The position numbers and the translations under genes were made by a program. The notes under the pieces were generated by a model. It was not told where the DNA came from, searched no databases, and saw only the letters and a list, made by a program, of their open reading frames with translations. A stretch of 64,000 bases of DNA from JAFAMS01 sp963715815 (lineage in GTDB: Bacteria > Vulcanimicrobiota > Vulcanimicrobiia > Vulcanimicrobiales > Vulcanimicrobiaceae). Location: the NCBI GenBank assembly GCA_963715815.1, contig OY970278.1, forward strand, positions 930,001 to 994,000, written 5' to 3'. Positions 41,109 to 49,970 of the stretch are shown one piece after another. The stretch's first letter is position 1, and the number at the start of each line of letters is the position of its first letter.

Positions 41109-43523
41109 ATGGGGCCGAGCTACGATGCGCAACATAACGAATTCTGCGCCTACGTCTTATCCGAGGCGCAGACGCCCTTCGGCTTGACGCTCGGAAATTA
41201 CAAGACGTTCGCGACCTCGACCCCAAAAGGCGGTGTGCGGGGTCTATGGGACGCCGATACCGATCAAATCATTTTCGGCGTGCACCAAATCGCATATCGC
41301 GTCCACGGACGCGAAACACACTTCCCGTATCAGATCACGCGCGAGTTCACGTTCTTGCCGTACGCGCAGATTTCTGAATTCGTGCTCGACGATGAGATCG
41401 CGGTTACGGAAGTTTTCTACGTTCCGTGCGGCCCGCGTCACGATCGCCTGGTCGCATTCGTCGTCGACGTCACGCTGCACAATCCCGGGCGTGAAGCGCG
41501 CACGGTCAGCCTCTTTCCGTGGTCGCTCCTTATCGGTCAGCGGTTCTACGGCGAGCCGGAAAAAGAAGTACGCGCGAGCGTCGTCGATCGTTATATCCGC
41601 TCGGTTAATGAAGAAACCGGCGCCGTGCGCTGGTGGGGTGGCTCGCGTCAGCCGGATTCCGCGGTCGTTGCGCTTCGAGAGCAAGTGCTCTTGCACGGGA
41701 TGCGCACCGGAAGCTTGATCGAGCACGAGCACCTCGAAGAAGTCACTCCGCAGCTGGCCGAGTACGTGAGCAACCGCATCTTCGGGGCCTTCGAGTACGG
41801 AATCAATGTCGCGCCCGGCGCCCGCGAGTCACTACGGCTCGCGGTTGTCTTTAATAAGAAGGGCGACGCGCTCGCGAAGCCGGCCATCGACCAGCTCCTC
41901 GCCGATTCGGCCGTCCTCCACGAGACGCAGCGCTTTTACGCAAACCAGCTGGCGATCGCGCGCTTTATGACGCCCTCACCCGAGATCTCGCGCGGCGCCG
42001 TGTGGGCCAAGACGAACATGATGCGGATCGTCAAAGAATATCCGCAAGGCTGGGGCTCGACCAATTCGCCGCCTTCGGACATCTTGGTCTCGCGCGACAC
42101 GTCGTGGTTCGTGCACGGCTTCGATTATTTTATGCCCGAGTTTTCGCGTAACTCGCTCGACGTCTTCAACAAATTTCTCGAACCCTCGGGGCAAGTCGTC
42201 GAGTACGTGCGCGGCGTCTCCGGCTTCAAGACGTCCTACGAGCTCAACATCAACGACGACACGCCGCTGCACATCATCGCGCTCTTGCACCACTACAATG
42301 TCACGCGTGATGACGAGTGGCTAAAATCTGTCTATCCGCTGATCGTGAAGATCGCCGACTACATTCTCCAAGAACGCGACTCGAACGGCCTCGTATTCTG
42401 CAAAGCTTCGGGCGTCGATATGTTCGGCATCAGCTCGTGGCGCAACATCATTCCGTACTACAATCTTTCGGGCGCCGTTACGGAAATCAACGCCGAATGC
42501 TACTTTGCGCTCGAATCGGCGGCAGTGTGCGCCGCGATCATCGGCGAGAACGACACGTGGAAGCGCTTCTCCGAAGAAGCGACGAAGCTGCGCGAAGCGA
42601 TTCGCGCGCGGCTCTTTAGCGCCGATACGACCGCGTTCGTGCTCAACTACGATCAGAATTCGAACTATCAGGACAACTTCACGGCCGATGAAGTCTTCCC
42701 GGTGATGTTCCGCTGCTCGGAGCCGGATGAAAGCCGCAGCATCCTCAAGCGTCTTTCCGAACCCGATTTCACGACGCCGGTCGGTTTGCGCACGATTTCG
42801 ACGGCCGACGGTTGGTATTTCCCTTCGCACGGATTTGGGTTGCTCGGCGGAATTTGGCCCGACCTGACGATTTGGTACGCAGTTGCGCTCGCGCGCAACG
42901 GCACGCCGGAAGCGGCCGCGCACTGGTTGCGCATCATTTACGCAACCGTCGAGGAAGGCTCGGCTCGCAACGCAGTCCCCGGCCAATTCCCCGAATGGTA
43001 CGACGGTGGTTCGCTCACGAATCGCGGCATGTACATGTCGCCGTGGACGGGCGCCAAATATTTGTGGGCCGTCGCGGAAACGCTAATGGGTCTGGATGGA
43101 TATCGCACGAGCGGACGTTTTCACATCGCGCCGCTCTTGCCGGACGACTTCTTGTGGGTCGCCGCAGTCAAAGTGCATTGGGGCGGACGTTTGTGCACGT
43201 ACGTGATCGATCAGACCAGAGCGACGATCTTCGGCGACATGCGCGAAGCTTCGGCCGAAGAACCGTATCGTGTCGTCTATGCGGGAACCGACGTGAGCAA
43301 CGAAGCTACGACTTCACCCGTCGAAGTCGGTGCAGTCGCGTTCGAAGACGAGAACGGCGGCGTGCGTATCTTCCTGTGCAATTGGAACGATCGCATTCGT
43401 AACGCTTCGGTCGAGTTTCGCGGCGAAACGCATCGTCGCCGTTTGTACGCGGGCGAGCTCGCCGAAATTTCGATCGGTGCGCCGCGGCTCGTCGATAGCG
43501 TGCCGGAACACGCAGCGACTTGA
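41109..43523 (+). CDS. Large (alpha/alpha)6-barrel glycoside hydrolase
   Basis: About 804 residues from the ATG at 41109; the frame upstream is antisense to ispE. The first 290 residues are beta-rich (LGNYKTFATSTPKGGVRGLW, EFVLDDEIAVTEVFYVPCGP), like the supersandwich of GH94/GH63-type enzymes. From about residue 300 a helical barrel follows, with VSRDTSWFVHGFDYFMPEF, NINDDTPLHIIALLHHY and CFALESAAV-like helices, then GFGLLGGIWPDLTIWYAVAL. This resembles debranching and GH63/GH78/GH94 barrels. No secretion signal was seen, so an intracellular glucan or oligosaccharide role is likely. The precise family and substrate are unresolved. Confidence 0.8.
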   Translation: MGPSYDAQHNEFCAYVLSEAQTPFGLTLGNYKTFATSTPKGGVRGLWDADTDQIIFGVHQIAYRVHGRETHFPYQITREFTFLPYAQISEFVLDDEIAVTEVFYVPCGPRHDRLVAFVVDVTLHNPGREARTVSLFPWSLLIGQRFYGEPEKEVRASVVDRYIRSVNEETGAVRWWGGSRQPDSAVVALREQVLLHGMRTGSLIEHEHLEEVTPQLAEYVSNRIFGAFEYGINVAPGARESLRLAVVFNKKGDALAKPAIDQLLADSAVLHETQRFYANQLAIARFMTPSPEISRGAVWAKTNMMRIVKEYPQGWGSTNSPPSDILVSRDTSWFVHGFDYFMPEFSRNSLDVFNKFLEPSGQVVEYVRGVSGFKTSYELNINDDTPLHIIALLHHYNVTRDDEWLKSVYPLIVKIADYILQERDSNGLVFCKASGVDMFGISSWRNIIPYYNLSGAVTEINAECYFALESAAVCAAIIGENDTWKRFSEEATKLREAIRARLFSADTTAFVLNYDQNSNYQDNFTADEVFPVMFRCSEPDESRSILKRLSEPDFTTPVGLRTISTADGWYFPSHGFGLLGGIWPDLTIWYAVALARNGTPEAAAHWLRIIYATVEEGSARNAVPGQFPEWYDGGSLTNRGMYMSPWTGAKYLWAVAETLMGLDGYRTSGRFHIAPLLPDDFLWVAAVKVHWGGRLCTYVIDQTRATIFGDMREASAEEPYRVVYAGTDVSNEATTSPVEVGAVAFEDENGGVRIFLCNWNDRIRNASVEFRGETHRRRLYAGELAEISIGAPRLVDSVPEHAAT

Positions 43524-43930
43524 AGCGCTCGCGCCGTCCGCACACATCGCTGTTCCTCGTCTTGGGCGGCGTCGTGCTGCTCGTCTCGATTTTCATCGGC
43601 GAGAGAATGGGCGAACGCGTGCTGTCGCGCTCGACCGAAACTGCAGTGCTCGTCCCCGAAGTGCAAACTGCAGCGCCCATTCCAACGGCATCCGCGGATC
43701 AATCCGGTCCCATTCGCGATTGGCGCAAGCTGCAGGTCGTTACGGTTGCGACGGACCCCGGATTCCCCGATCCACGCGTGACCCCGACCCCCACGCCGAA
43801 GCCCAAGCCGACGCCTACTCCCTCGCCGACGCCGACACCATATTTCTTCCCGACGGCCACACCGGAGCCGAGCGCCATACCGTCGGCGTTCGGCACGCCG
43901 AATGCGACACCGCAGCTTCCCGGCACGTAA
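43520..43930 (+). CDS. Membrane-anchored protein with Pro/Thr-rich tail
   Basis: 136 residues from a TTG that overlaps the previous stop (TTGA), so it is coupled to the glycoside hydrolase. One membrane segment (TSLFLVLGGVVLLVSIFIG) is followed by an outer region ending in a long Pro/Thr stretch (VTPTPTPKPKPTPTPSPTPT). Such tails extend through the envelope or serve as flexible linkers. No domain was recognised. Confidence 0.7.
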   Translation: MKRSRRPHTSLFLVLGGVVLLVSIFIGERMGERVLSRSTETAVLVPEVQTAAPIPTASADQSGPIRDWRKLQVVTVATDPGFPDPRVTPTPTPKPKPTPTPSPTPTPYFFPTATPEPSAIPSAFGTPNATPQLPGT

Positions 43931-43974
43931 GTGGTTATGATACTGTAGGAGCTTCGGAGGACTAGGCACTTACA

Positions 43975-44865
43975 GTGGATCGTACCGGTACAATCACCGT
44001 CAAGCGCGGAGCCGCGCAAATGCTCAAGGGTGGCGTCATTATGGATGTCACGGATGCCGCACAAGCCGTAATCGCGCAAGATGCCGGCGCCGTTGCCGTC
44101 ATGGCGCTCGAACGCGTTCCCGCTGACATTCGCAAAGAAGGCGGCGTTGCGCGCATGAGCGATCTGAAAAAGATTCGCGAGATCATGGATGCCGTGACGA
44201 TTCCGGTCATGGCGAAAGCGCGCATCGGACATTTCGCTGAAGCGCAGGTGCTGCAAATTCTCGGCGTCGATTGGGTCGACGAATCCGAAGTCCTCACGCC
44301 GGCCGACGAGAAATATCACATCGACAAAGAGAAGTTCACGATTCCGTTCGTGTGCGGTGCGCGCGATCTGGGTGAAGCACTGCGGCGTATTGCCGAAGGT
44401 GCCGCGATGATTCGCAGCAAGGGCGAAGCCGGCAGCGGCAACATCGTCGAAGCCGTGCGCCACATGCGTGCGATTCGCGACGGCATCGCAGAGCTAAGCG
44501 CAGTGCCGAAGGAAGAGCTCGTTGTGCGTGCGCGCGACATCGGTGCGCCGCTCGAGATCATCCGCGAAGTTGCGGAAAAGGGACGCTTGCCGGTCGTGCT
44601 GTTCTGCGCGGGCGGCGTTGCAACGCCGGCTGACGCTGCGCTCATGATGCAGCTCGGTGCCGAAGGCATCTTCGTCGGGAGCGGCATCTTCAAGTCGGAG
44701 AATCCCGCGAAGTTTGCGAAAGCCATCGTCGACGCAACGACGCACTTCAACGATCCGAAGATCGTGATGGATGCGCAGCTGCAAATCGCAGGCGCCAACG
44801 CGATGCCCGGACTCGACGTGCGCACGCTGCCGCAAGAGCAGCTGATGTCGGTGCGAGGCGTCTGA
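43975..44865 (+). CDS. pdxS: Pyridoxal 5'-phosphate synthase, PdxS subunit
   Basis: 296 residues of the PdxS barrel: KRGAAQMLKGGVIMDVTDA, then AVMALERVPADIRKEGGVAR, then MAKARIGHFAEAQVLQILGV with one catalytic Lys, and the second in FVCGARDLGEALRRI to MIRSKGEAG. It joins ribose 5-phosphate, glyceraldehyde 3-phosphate and ammonia into PLP. Ammonia comes from PdxT, encoded next. The GTG at 43975 is the start; a GGAGG lies 14 bases upstream, somewhat far. It is among the most certain calls here. Confidence 0.97.
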   Translation: MDRTGTITVKRGAAQMLKGGVIMDVTDAAQAVIAQDAGAVAVMALERVPADIRKEGGVARMSDLKKIREIMDAVTIPVMAKARIGHFAEAQVLQILGVDWVDESEVLTPADEKYHIDKEKFTIPFVCGARDLGEALRRIAEGAAMIRSKGEAGSGNIVEAVRHMRAIRDGIAELSAVPKEELVVRARDIGAPLEIIREVAEKGRLPVVLFCAGGVATPADAALMMQLGAEGIFVGSGIFKSENPAKFAKAIVDATTHFNDPKIVMDAQLQIAGANAMPGLDVRTLPQEQLMSVRGV

Positions 44866-45449
44866 AGAAAAAACCAGTCGTCGGGGTGCTCGCATTACAG
44901 GGCGATGTTTCCGAACATCTCTCGGCGCTTACGCGCGCCGGTGCGGAACCGATGGAAGTGAAGACGCCCGAGGATCTCGCGCGCGTCGATGCACTCATCA
45001 TTCCCGGCGGCGAATCGACGACCGTGATGAAGCTGCTCAAGCGCTTTGGACTCGAAGCGCCAATCAAAAAGCGCGCCACGGACGGCATGCCGCTTTGGGG
45101 GACGTGCATGGGGATGATCGTCGCCGCACACGACGTCGCGGATTTGGATCAGCCGACGCTCGATCTCATCGACATCACCGTACGGCGCAACGCCTTCGGC
45201 CGTCAGGTCGACTCGGCCGAGGTCGAACTGCCGATCCCGGCGCTGGGGGGCAAGCCGTTTCCGGCCGTCTTCATCCGGGCGCCCTGGATCGAGCGCGCCG
45301 GCCCGGACGTCGACGTCCTCGCGAGCCGCGACGGCCACGTGGTGTTCGTGCGGCAAAAGAACGTCCTAGGGTCCTCGTTTCACCCCGAATTAACCCACGA
45401 CGACCGCTTGCACCGCTACTTTGTCGAGATTGCTGAGGCGCAGGGGTAG
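44862..45449 (+). CDS. pdxT: Pyridoxal 5'-phosphate synthase, PdxT glutaminase subunit, probable CTG start
   Basis: About 195 residues. The glutaminase triad is visible: Cys in MPLWGTCMGMIV, and His and Glu in SSFHPELTHD, plus the GGES oxyanion strand (IIPGGESTTV). It feeds ammonia to PdxS. The first ordinary start, GTG at 44886, would cut into the first strand. The CTG at 44862-44864 overlaps the pdxS stop as CTGA and gives MKKKPVVGVLALQGDVSEH, the expected N-terminus. I therefore favour CTG. A weak GAGG lies upstream. Confidence 0.92.
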   Translation: MKKKPVVGVLALQGDVSEHLSALTRAGAEPMEVKTPEDLARVDALIIPGGESTTVMKLLKRFGLEAPIKKRATDGMPLWGTCMGMIVAAHDVADLDQPTLDLIDITVRRNAFGRQVDSAEVELPIPALGGKPFPAVFIRAPWIERAGPDVDVLASRDGHVVFVRQKNVLGSSFHPELTHDDRLHRYFVEIAEAQG

Positions 45450-45457
45450 CTTCCCCT

Positions 45458-45485
45458 TGTCATCCCGAGCGAAGTCGAGGGACAG
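45458..45485 (+). repeat. Dispersed palindromic repeat, copy 4
   Basis: A 28-base unit starting TGTCATCCCGAG and ending GTCGAGGGACAG, two bases different from the copies at 24181 and 40121, both changes falling in the outer arms. It is intergenic, nine bases after the pdxT stop. Confidence 0.85.
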
Positions 45486-45623
45486 CGGAAATGTATGCCT
45501 AATACTTCCCGCGATGACGACGTTCGCTGTTACGCCGGTTATCGAACAATGTGGCCATGCGTTCGACAGGTTGAGTACTCGGCCTGAATTGCACGCGTCT
45601 GCTTTCAAAGAGCGAGGACTGTC

Positions 45624-46154
45624 ATGAATGACGTCCTCGTTTTAAATTTCACGTATGAAGCGCTGAACATCACGACGTTCCAGCGCGCCGTGAAATTGAT
45701 CTTTTCCGGCAAAGCCGAGATCGTGCACGATCGCGACCGTATTCTCACTTCGGCAAAGTGGGAATTGCGGATGCCCTCGATCATTCGGATGCTGTACTAC
45801 ATCCGGCGTCCGATGCAAAAAGTCGCTTTGACGAAGAAGAACGTGCTTTTGCGCGACGACTACACATGCCAATACTGCTCGCTTCGCGGCGAACGCTTGA
45901 TGACGGTCGATCACGTTGTCCCACGCAGCCGGGGAGGTCCCTCGACGTGGGAGAATCTTGTCTGCGCGTGCATGCGATGCAACAATCGCAAGAACAATCG
46001 CTCACCCCAGGATGCCAATATGTCACTCAAGCGCCGCCCAAAGACTCCCAAGTACATCCCGTGGATCCAGATCCGGAGGAACACGTTCCCGGACGAGTGG
46101 CATAAATTTCTCTTCCTCTACAACGTCTCCATAGAGACGAAGCTCGAGGCTTAG
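45624..46154 (+). CDS. HNH endonuclease-family protein
   Basis: 176 residues. The C-terminal HNH site is complete: CQYC, then LMTVDHVVPRSRGG with the catalytic His, then WENLVCACMRCNNRKNNR with the Asn and the second Cys pair. The N-terminal 70 residues (VLVLNFTYEALNITTFQRAV) are those of the widespread HNH proteins that stand alone in many phyla, whose role is not settled; DNA repair or restriction have been suggested. It has its own upstream space, holding the repeat, and is followed by two small unknown genes. Confidence 0.9.
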   Translation: MNDVLVLNFTYEALNITTFQRAVKLIFSGKAEIVHDRDRILTSAKWELRMPSIIRMLYYIRRPMQKVALTKKNVLLRDDYTCQYCSLRGERLMTVDHVVPRSRGGPSTWENLVCACMRCNNRKNNRSPQDANMSLKRRPKTPKYIPWIQIRRNTFPDEWHKFLFLYNVSIETKLEA

Positions 46155-46164
46155 GGCTCCCCCG

Positions 46165-46623
46165 GTGTCCTCCGAGCTCCCGGCCTACGTCACGGTGACG
46201 GACGCGGCCGGGCGGGTACTTTTCCGCCGCCTGGCGACCGCTGCCGAGGTCGAAGAAGCGATCCAAATCGCAAAAGCGGCCGACGGAGAGGCCGAGAACG
46301 TCCTCAAACGAATCGCTAAGGACAGGGACAAGATCCTTGCCGCCCAGGCCCTGCGTGCCAAAGCGGACGCCCAAGCCGACCCCGATATCCAGGTAGTGGA
46401 GGCGGGGATCCTCGAGGCGCCCGACACCGAGGTTCTGGAAACGACGGGAGAACTGCCTGAGTTCGAGGGTGAATCGGACTTCCCGGATTTTGTGGAGCGC
46501 TCAGCCCCAATGCACGATCAGCCGAATAAGAAAGAAGACAACGACGCCTTTACGGCTTTTGGGGACGACGAGCTTGGCTTTTTGAGCGCGCTCGACGAGG
46601 AGAAGGGTAAAAGGGCATTATGA
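46165..46623 (+). CDS. Hypothetical acidic protein
   Basis: 152 residues from a GTG. The N-terminal half (AYVTVTDAAGRVLFRRLATA, VEEAIQIAKAADGEAENVLK) could be a small folded domain. The C-terminal half is strongly acidic and likely disordered (FEGESDFPDFVERSAP, AFGDDELGFLSALDEEKGK). No family recognised. It ends in ATGA, overlapping the next gene's start, so the two are coupled. Confidence 0.65.
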   Translation: MSSELPAYVTVTDAAGRVLFRRLATAAEVEEAIQIAKAADGEAENVLKRIAKDRDKILAAQALRAKADAQADPDIQVVEAGILEAPDTEVLETTGELPEFEGESDFPDFVERSAPMHDQPNKKEDNDAFTAFGDDELGFLSALDEEKGKRAL

Positions 46624-46991
46624 TCCGGCGGATTGAGGGCGAACGCCCATCTCAAATTCAGCGCAAGCTTGCGCTGCGGCGAACCGGCACCGAGCTGGTT
46701 GCGCTTACCGAAGCAGTACCGCTCCTAGCGCTGCGCTACTCGAACGGCTTCGTAACGGTTGAAGTCTCGTACGATGCGCTCGATCGCTTCATCGATCTCA
46801 CGGGCGACATCCCGCTTCCGGTTACGATGGATCCCGAGACCGGCGATCGCCGTGCATACGACGGAACGCGCGGTGTCAAAGTTATTTACGATCGTCTCAT
46901 GAAGCTGCGCGAGGTTACATCGCAAAGCCGTGACGGTCTGACCATTCGCGTCAACTTCCCGGCCGGTACAGGGCAGGGCGTCGCCGCCTAA
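46620..46991 (+). CDS. Hypothetical protein upstream of the decarboxylase
   Basis: 123 residues beginning at the ATG in an ATGA overlap with the previous gene. Contents: LALRRTGTELVALTEAVPLL, YSNGFVTVEVSYDALDRFID, DGTRGVKVIYDRLMKLREVT. It looks like a compact alpha/beta domain and no Cys is present. No family recognised. It lies directly before the decarboxylase, whose conserved N-terminal residues begin only a few bases after this stop codon. Confidence 0.65.
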   Translation: MIRRIEGERPSQIQRKLALRRTGTELVALTEAVPLLALRYSNGFVTVEVSYDALDRFIDLTGDIPLPVTMDPETGDRRAYDGTRGVKVIYDRLMKLREVTSQSRDGLTIRVNFPAGTGQGVAA

Positions 46992-47022
46992 ACTCGACCA
47001 GAATCGCACGCCGTATTTCGAC

Positions 47023-48480
47023 GTGCTGATGGATTATGTCGATACGGGCGTCGTCCCGTTTCACACGCCCGGACACCAGCAGGGTCACGGGATGGATCGT
47101 GCTTTCCGCGAGTTCGTCGGCGACAACGTGCTGGCGATCGATCTCACGCAGATCCGTGGGCTCGACGATCTCTTGCAACCCGAGAACGCGCTCGTCGATG
47201 CGCAAGCGCTTGCGGCCGAAGCCTATGGCGCGGATCATTCGTTCTTTCTGATCAACGGGAGTACCAGCGGCAATCAATGCATGATGATGGCCGCGCTCAA
47301 TCCGGGTGAAAAGATCGCTCTCCCGCGCAACTCACACAAGAGCGCGATGGGCGCTCTTATCATGAGTGGCGCTATTCCGGTCTACATGCAGCCGCAAGTC
47401 AGCGAAGCGCTGCACATGGACCATACCGTCACACCCGAGACGGTGAAGGCGACGCTCCAAGCCAATCCCGACGTGAAGGCCGTGTACGTCGTCAGTCCGA
47501 CGTATTACGGCGCGCAAGCGAACCTCGCGGCCATCGCGCGCATCGCGCACGCGCATCATGTGCCGTTGCTCGTCGACGAAGCCTGGGGGCCGCACTTTCA
47601 TTTTCATCCGTCGCTTCCGACCGATGCGCTGGCTGCCGGCGCCGACCTGTGCATCAATTCGACGCACAAGATGATCGGCTCGATGTCGCAGACTGCGATG
47701 CTGCACATGCAGGGCAAACGCATCCATCTCGACCGGCTGAAGGCCGTCTACAAGCTGTTCCTCTCGACATCGCCGAATCTGGTGTTAATCGCATCGCTCG
47801 ATGTTGCGCGCCGTCAGATGGCGACGATAGGCGAAGCACTACTTGCGCGCACGATCGATCTTGCCAATGAAATTCGACGACAGCTCAACGAGATTCCAGG
47901 CATCTATTGCTTCGGACGCGAGCTTGTCGACGGCAAAGGTGTGTACGACTTCGATCCGTGCAAGATAACGATTACGGTCAAGGATCTCGGCTACACCGGT
48001 TATGAAGCCGAAGAGATTCTGCGACGGCGCTACAACGTGCAAGTCGAGCTCGCCGATCTCTTCAACTGCGTTGCGCTGATCACGATCGGAACGACCGGGA
48101 AGGCAGCCGAAGAGCTCGTGCACGCCGTGCGCGAACTCGCGCGCGAAGATCGTCCGGTCGACATCTTCTCGCCCTCGGGCGTGTTGCAACGGCGTCTCAA
48201 GACCGGAACCTATCAGTTACCCAAAATTCCGCCGATGCGGCTCTCGCCACGCGAAGCGTTCTTAGCGCCGACCGAGCTCATTCCGTTCAAGCAAAGCGCC
48301 GGCCGCATTTGCGCCGAGGTGATCACGCCGTATCCGCCCGGTATTCCCGTGATCTCGCCGGGTGAAGAGATCACAAAAGAGATCATCGACTACTTAGGCC
48401 TAGAAAAGAAAGCCGGTGTGCGCATGCAGGGTCCGTACGACGACGACCTGCGCCGAATCCGCGTCGTCAAACAGATTTAA
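47023..48480 (+). CDS. Orn/Lys/Arg decarboxylase (PLP-dependent, polyamine route)
   Basis: 485 residues in the frame from GTG 47023. It has the short Bacillus SpeA-type plan: VVPFHTPGHQQGHGM near the N-terminus, NGSTSGNQCMMMAAL, DEAWGPHFHFHP, and the PLP Lys in NSTHKMIGSMSQ. It decarboxylates a basic amino acid to a polyamine precursor such as agmatine or cadaverine. The frame is open upstream, and conserved residues (DQNRTPYFDVLMDY) start before the GTG, yet no ATG, GTG, TTG or CTG exists there, so the true start is uncertain. Confidence 0.9.
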   Translation: MLMDYVDTGVVPFHTPGHQQGHGMDRAFREFVGDNVLAIDLTQIRGLDDLLQPENALVDAQALAAEAYGADHSFFLINGSTSGNQCMMMAALNPGEKIALPRNSHKSAMGALIMSGAIPVYMQPQVSEALHMDHTVTPETVKATLQANPDVKAVYVVSPTYYGAQANLAAIARIAHAHHVPLLVDEAWGPHFHFHPSLPTDALAAGADLCINSTHKMIGSMSQTAMLHMQGKRIHLDRLKAVYKLFLSTSPNLVLIASLDVARRQMATIGEALLARTIDLANEIRRQLNEIPGIYCFGRELVDGKGVYDFDPCKITITVKDLGYTGYEAEEILRRRYNVQVELADLFNCVALITIGTTGKAAEELVHAVRELAREDRPVDIFSPSGVLQRRLKTGTYQLPKIPPMRLSPREAFLAPTELIPFKQSAGRICAEVITPYPPGIPVISPGEEITKEIIDYLGLEKKAGVRMQGPYDDDLRRIRVVKQI

Positions 48481-48495
48481 GGGAACGATGCGAGC

Positions 48496-48825
48496 ATGCA
48501 TTGGATCCGCCCCGCCGGATCGGCCCTCGTGCTGCTCTTGCTGATGACCTCGGCCGCGTCCGCCGATTCGTCGGTGCAACAGCTCGGATATAGCGTGCCG
48601 CCCGTCAAAGGGCCCGTCGCCCCGCAGGCCGGCGAAAGCCGCGCAAATCCGGCGACGACTGCTTTGTCGCGCTTGGCGAGTCTGACCGGAGGCCACCGTA
48701 TCAGCGCGGGGATCAGCTCCGGCAGCGAGGTCCTTGGCGTCGAGAACGGGCACGTCGTATCGCAACGTTGGACAAACTTCCACATAAGCGTCGGGCTATT
48801 TCCTGACACCGTGCGGCGTCGCTGA
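48496..48825 (+). CDS. Small exported protein
   Basis: 109 residues with a signal peptide (AGSALVLLLLMTSAASADSS). The mature part is short and polar (QQLGYSVPPVKGPVAPQAGE, ALSRLASLTGGHRISAG) and shows no Cys or known domain. It starts 15 bases after the decarboxylase stop. Function unknown. Confidence 0.6.
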   Translation: MHWIRPAGSALVLLLLMTSAASADSSVQQLGYSVPPVKGPVAPQAGESRANPATTALSRLASLTGGHRISAGISSGSEVLGVENGHVVSQRWTNFHISVGLFPDTVRRR

Positions 48826-48863
48826 AGGCATAGCTCGAAGCGTCCAGGTAGTCCAGCAGTACT

Positions 48864-49970
48864 ATGCTGACTCAAGAGACGACGAAAATTCTCCAGAAAA
48901 CCACGATCGACGGCGTGATGATGTGGTCGCGCTGGCAACCTGATCGCTTGATGAACTTCAATTCGTTTTTCATCATGAGCGCGAAGGGCGACGAGAACGT
49001 ACTCGTCGATCCGCTTGCACTCGACGAAGAGGATGCGAAGCAGATCGCGGATCGCGGTGTCGCTTGGATCGTGATTACGACGCGCGATCACGAGCGCGAA
49101 GCAGCGGCGCTCGCGCAGCGCTTCGGCGCGAAGGTCGCGGCGCCGGAGCTCGACATTCCGGAGATCAAAGTCAAAGTCGACCGGCCGCTACGCGAAGGCG
49201 ATCGCATCGGTCGGCTCACCGTCGTGCAGCTCGAGGGAATGAAATCGCCGGGCGAATTTGCGCTCCATCTCGAGGACCGGGCGACCGTGATCGTCGGCGA
49301 TGCGCTCTGGGGTGATCCGCCCGGCTCTTTGCGCACGGTTCCCGACGCAAAGCTCGGTGATGCGAAGACAGCGGTGCTCAGCCTGCGTCGTCTGTGGGCG
49401 CTCGAACCGAAGAACATCCTGGTCGGCGACGGCTACTGCATCTTCGGCGGCGCGACGGCGGCAATCGAAACATTCCTCAAATCGCGCAACGACGTGCTGA
49501 TCTACAAAATCAATCTCGATGAGCTCGTGCATTGGAAAAAGCGCAAAGGTCCAGGGCGTCACGAGCGCAGCCAAGCCGAAGTCGGGCTCTTGCTTGGCGC
49601 GCGCAAGCTCGGCTATCAAATGTTCGAGATCCCGCCCGGCAATTTCGCAACGGCGATGCACGCGCACACGGAAGAGGAAGAGTTGTACGTCGTCTTTGCG
49701 GGCGAGGGGATGATCCGGTTCCCGTTCGGCGAGTATCCGATTCGCAAAGGCGATCTAGTCGCGATGCCGGTCGGAGATCACGCGACGCATCGCATTCAGA
49801 ACACCGGCAAAGAGAAGCTGGTCGTGCTTGCGCTTGCGAACAACGCGGACGACGACTGCGTTTACTATCCGGATTCCGACAAGCTGCTCTACTCGCGCCA
49901 CGTCATTCGCCGGATGGTCAGCGGCAACGGCGGCGCGGATCTCGACGCCTGGCACGGCGAACAGGGCTGA
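48864..49970 (+). CDS. Degenerate metallo-beta-lactamase-fold domain fused to a cupin
   Basis: 368 residues. The first 220 follow the metallo-beta-lactamase fold (FFIMSAKGDENVLVDPLALD, GDALWGDPPGSLRTVPDAKL, ILVGDGYCIFGGATAAIETF), but the zinc site HxHxDH reads T-T-R-D-H-E in VITTRDHERE, so only Asp and one His remain. Residues about 235-340 are a cupin with MHAHTEEEELYVVFAG and DLVAMPVGDHATHRIQN, whose His and Glu could bind a metal. The pair may act as a ligand sensor or as a dioxygenase-type enzyme. The next gene, the chromate transporter, starts in its stop codon. Confidence 0.8.
   Translation: MLTQETTKILQKTTIDGVMMWSRWQPDRLMNFNSFFIMSAKGDENVLVDPLALDEEDAKQIADRGVAWIVITTRDHEREAAALAQRFGAKVAAPELDIPEIKVKVDRPLREGDRIGRLTVVQLEGMKSPGEFALHLEDRATVIVGDALWGDPPGSLRTVPDAKLGDAKTAVLSLRRLWALEPKNILVGDGYCIFGGATAAIETFLKSRNDVLIYKINLDELVHWKKRKGPGRHERSQAEVGLLLGARKLGYQMFEIPPGNFATAMHAHTEEEELYVVFAGEGMIRFPFGEYPIRKGDLVAMPVGDHATHRIQNTGKEKLVVLALANNADDDCVYYPDSDKLLYSRHVIRRMVSGNGGADLDAWHGEQG

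Noticed and set aside
49532..49966. Upstream extension of the chrA frame
   Set aside because: It lies inside the cupin domain of the previous gene and has shadow-type composition (Arg/Ser rich).
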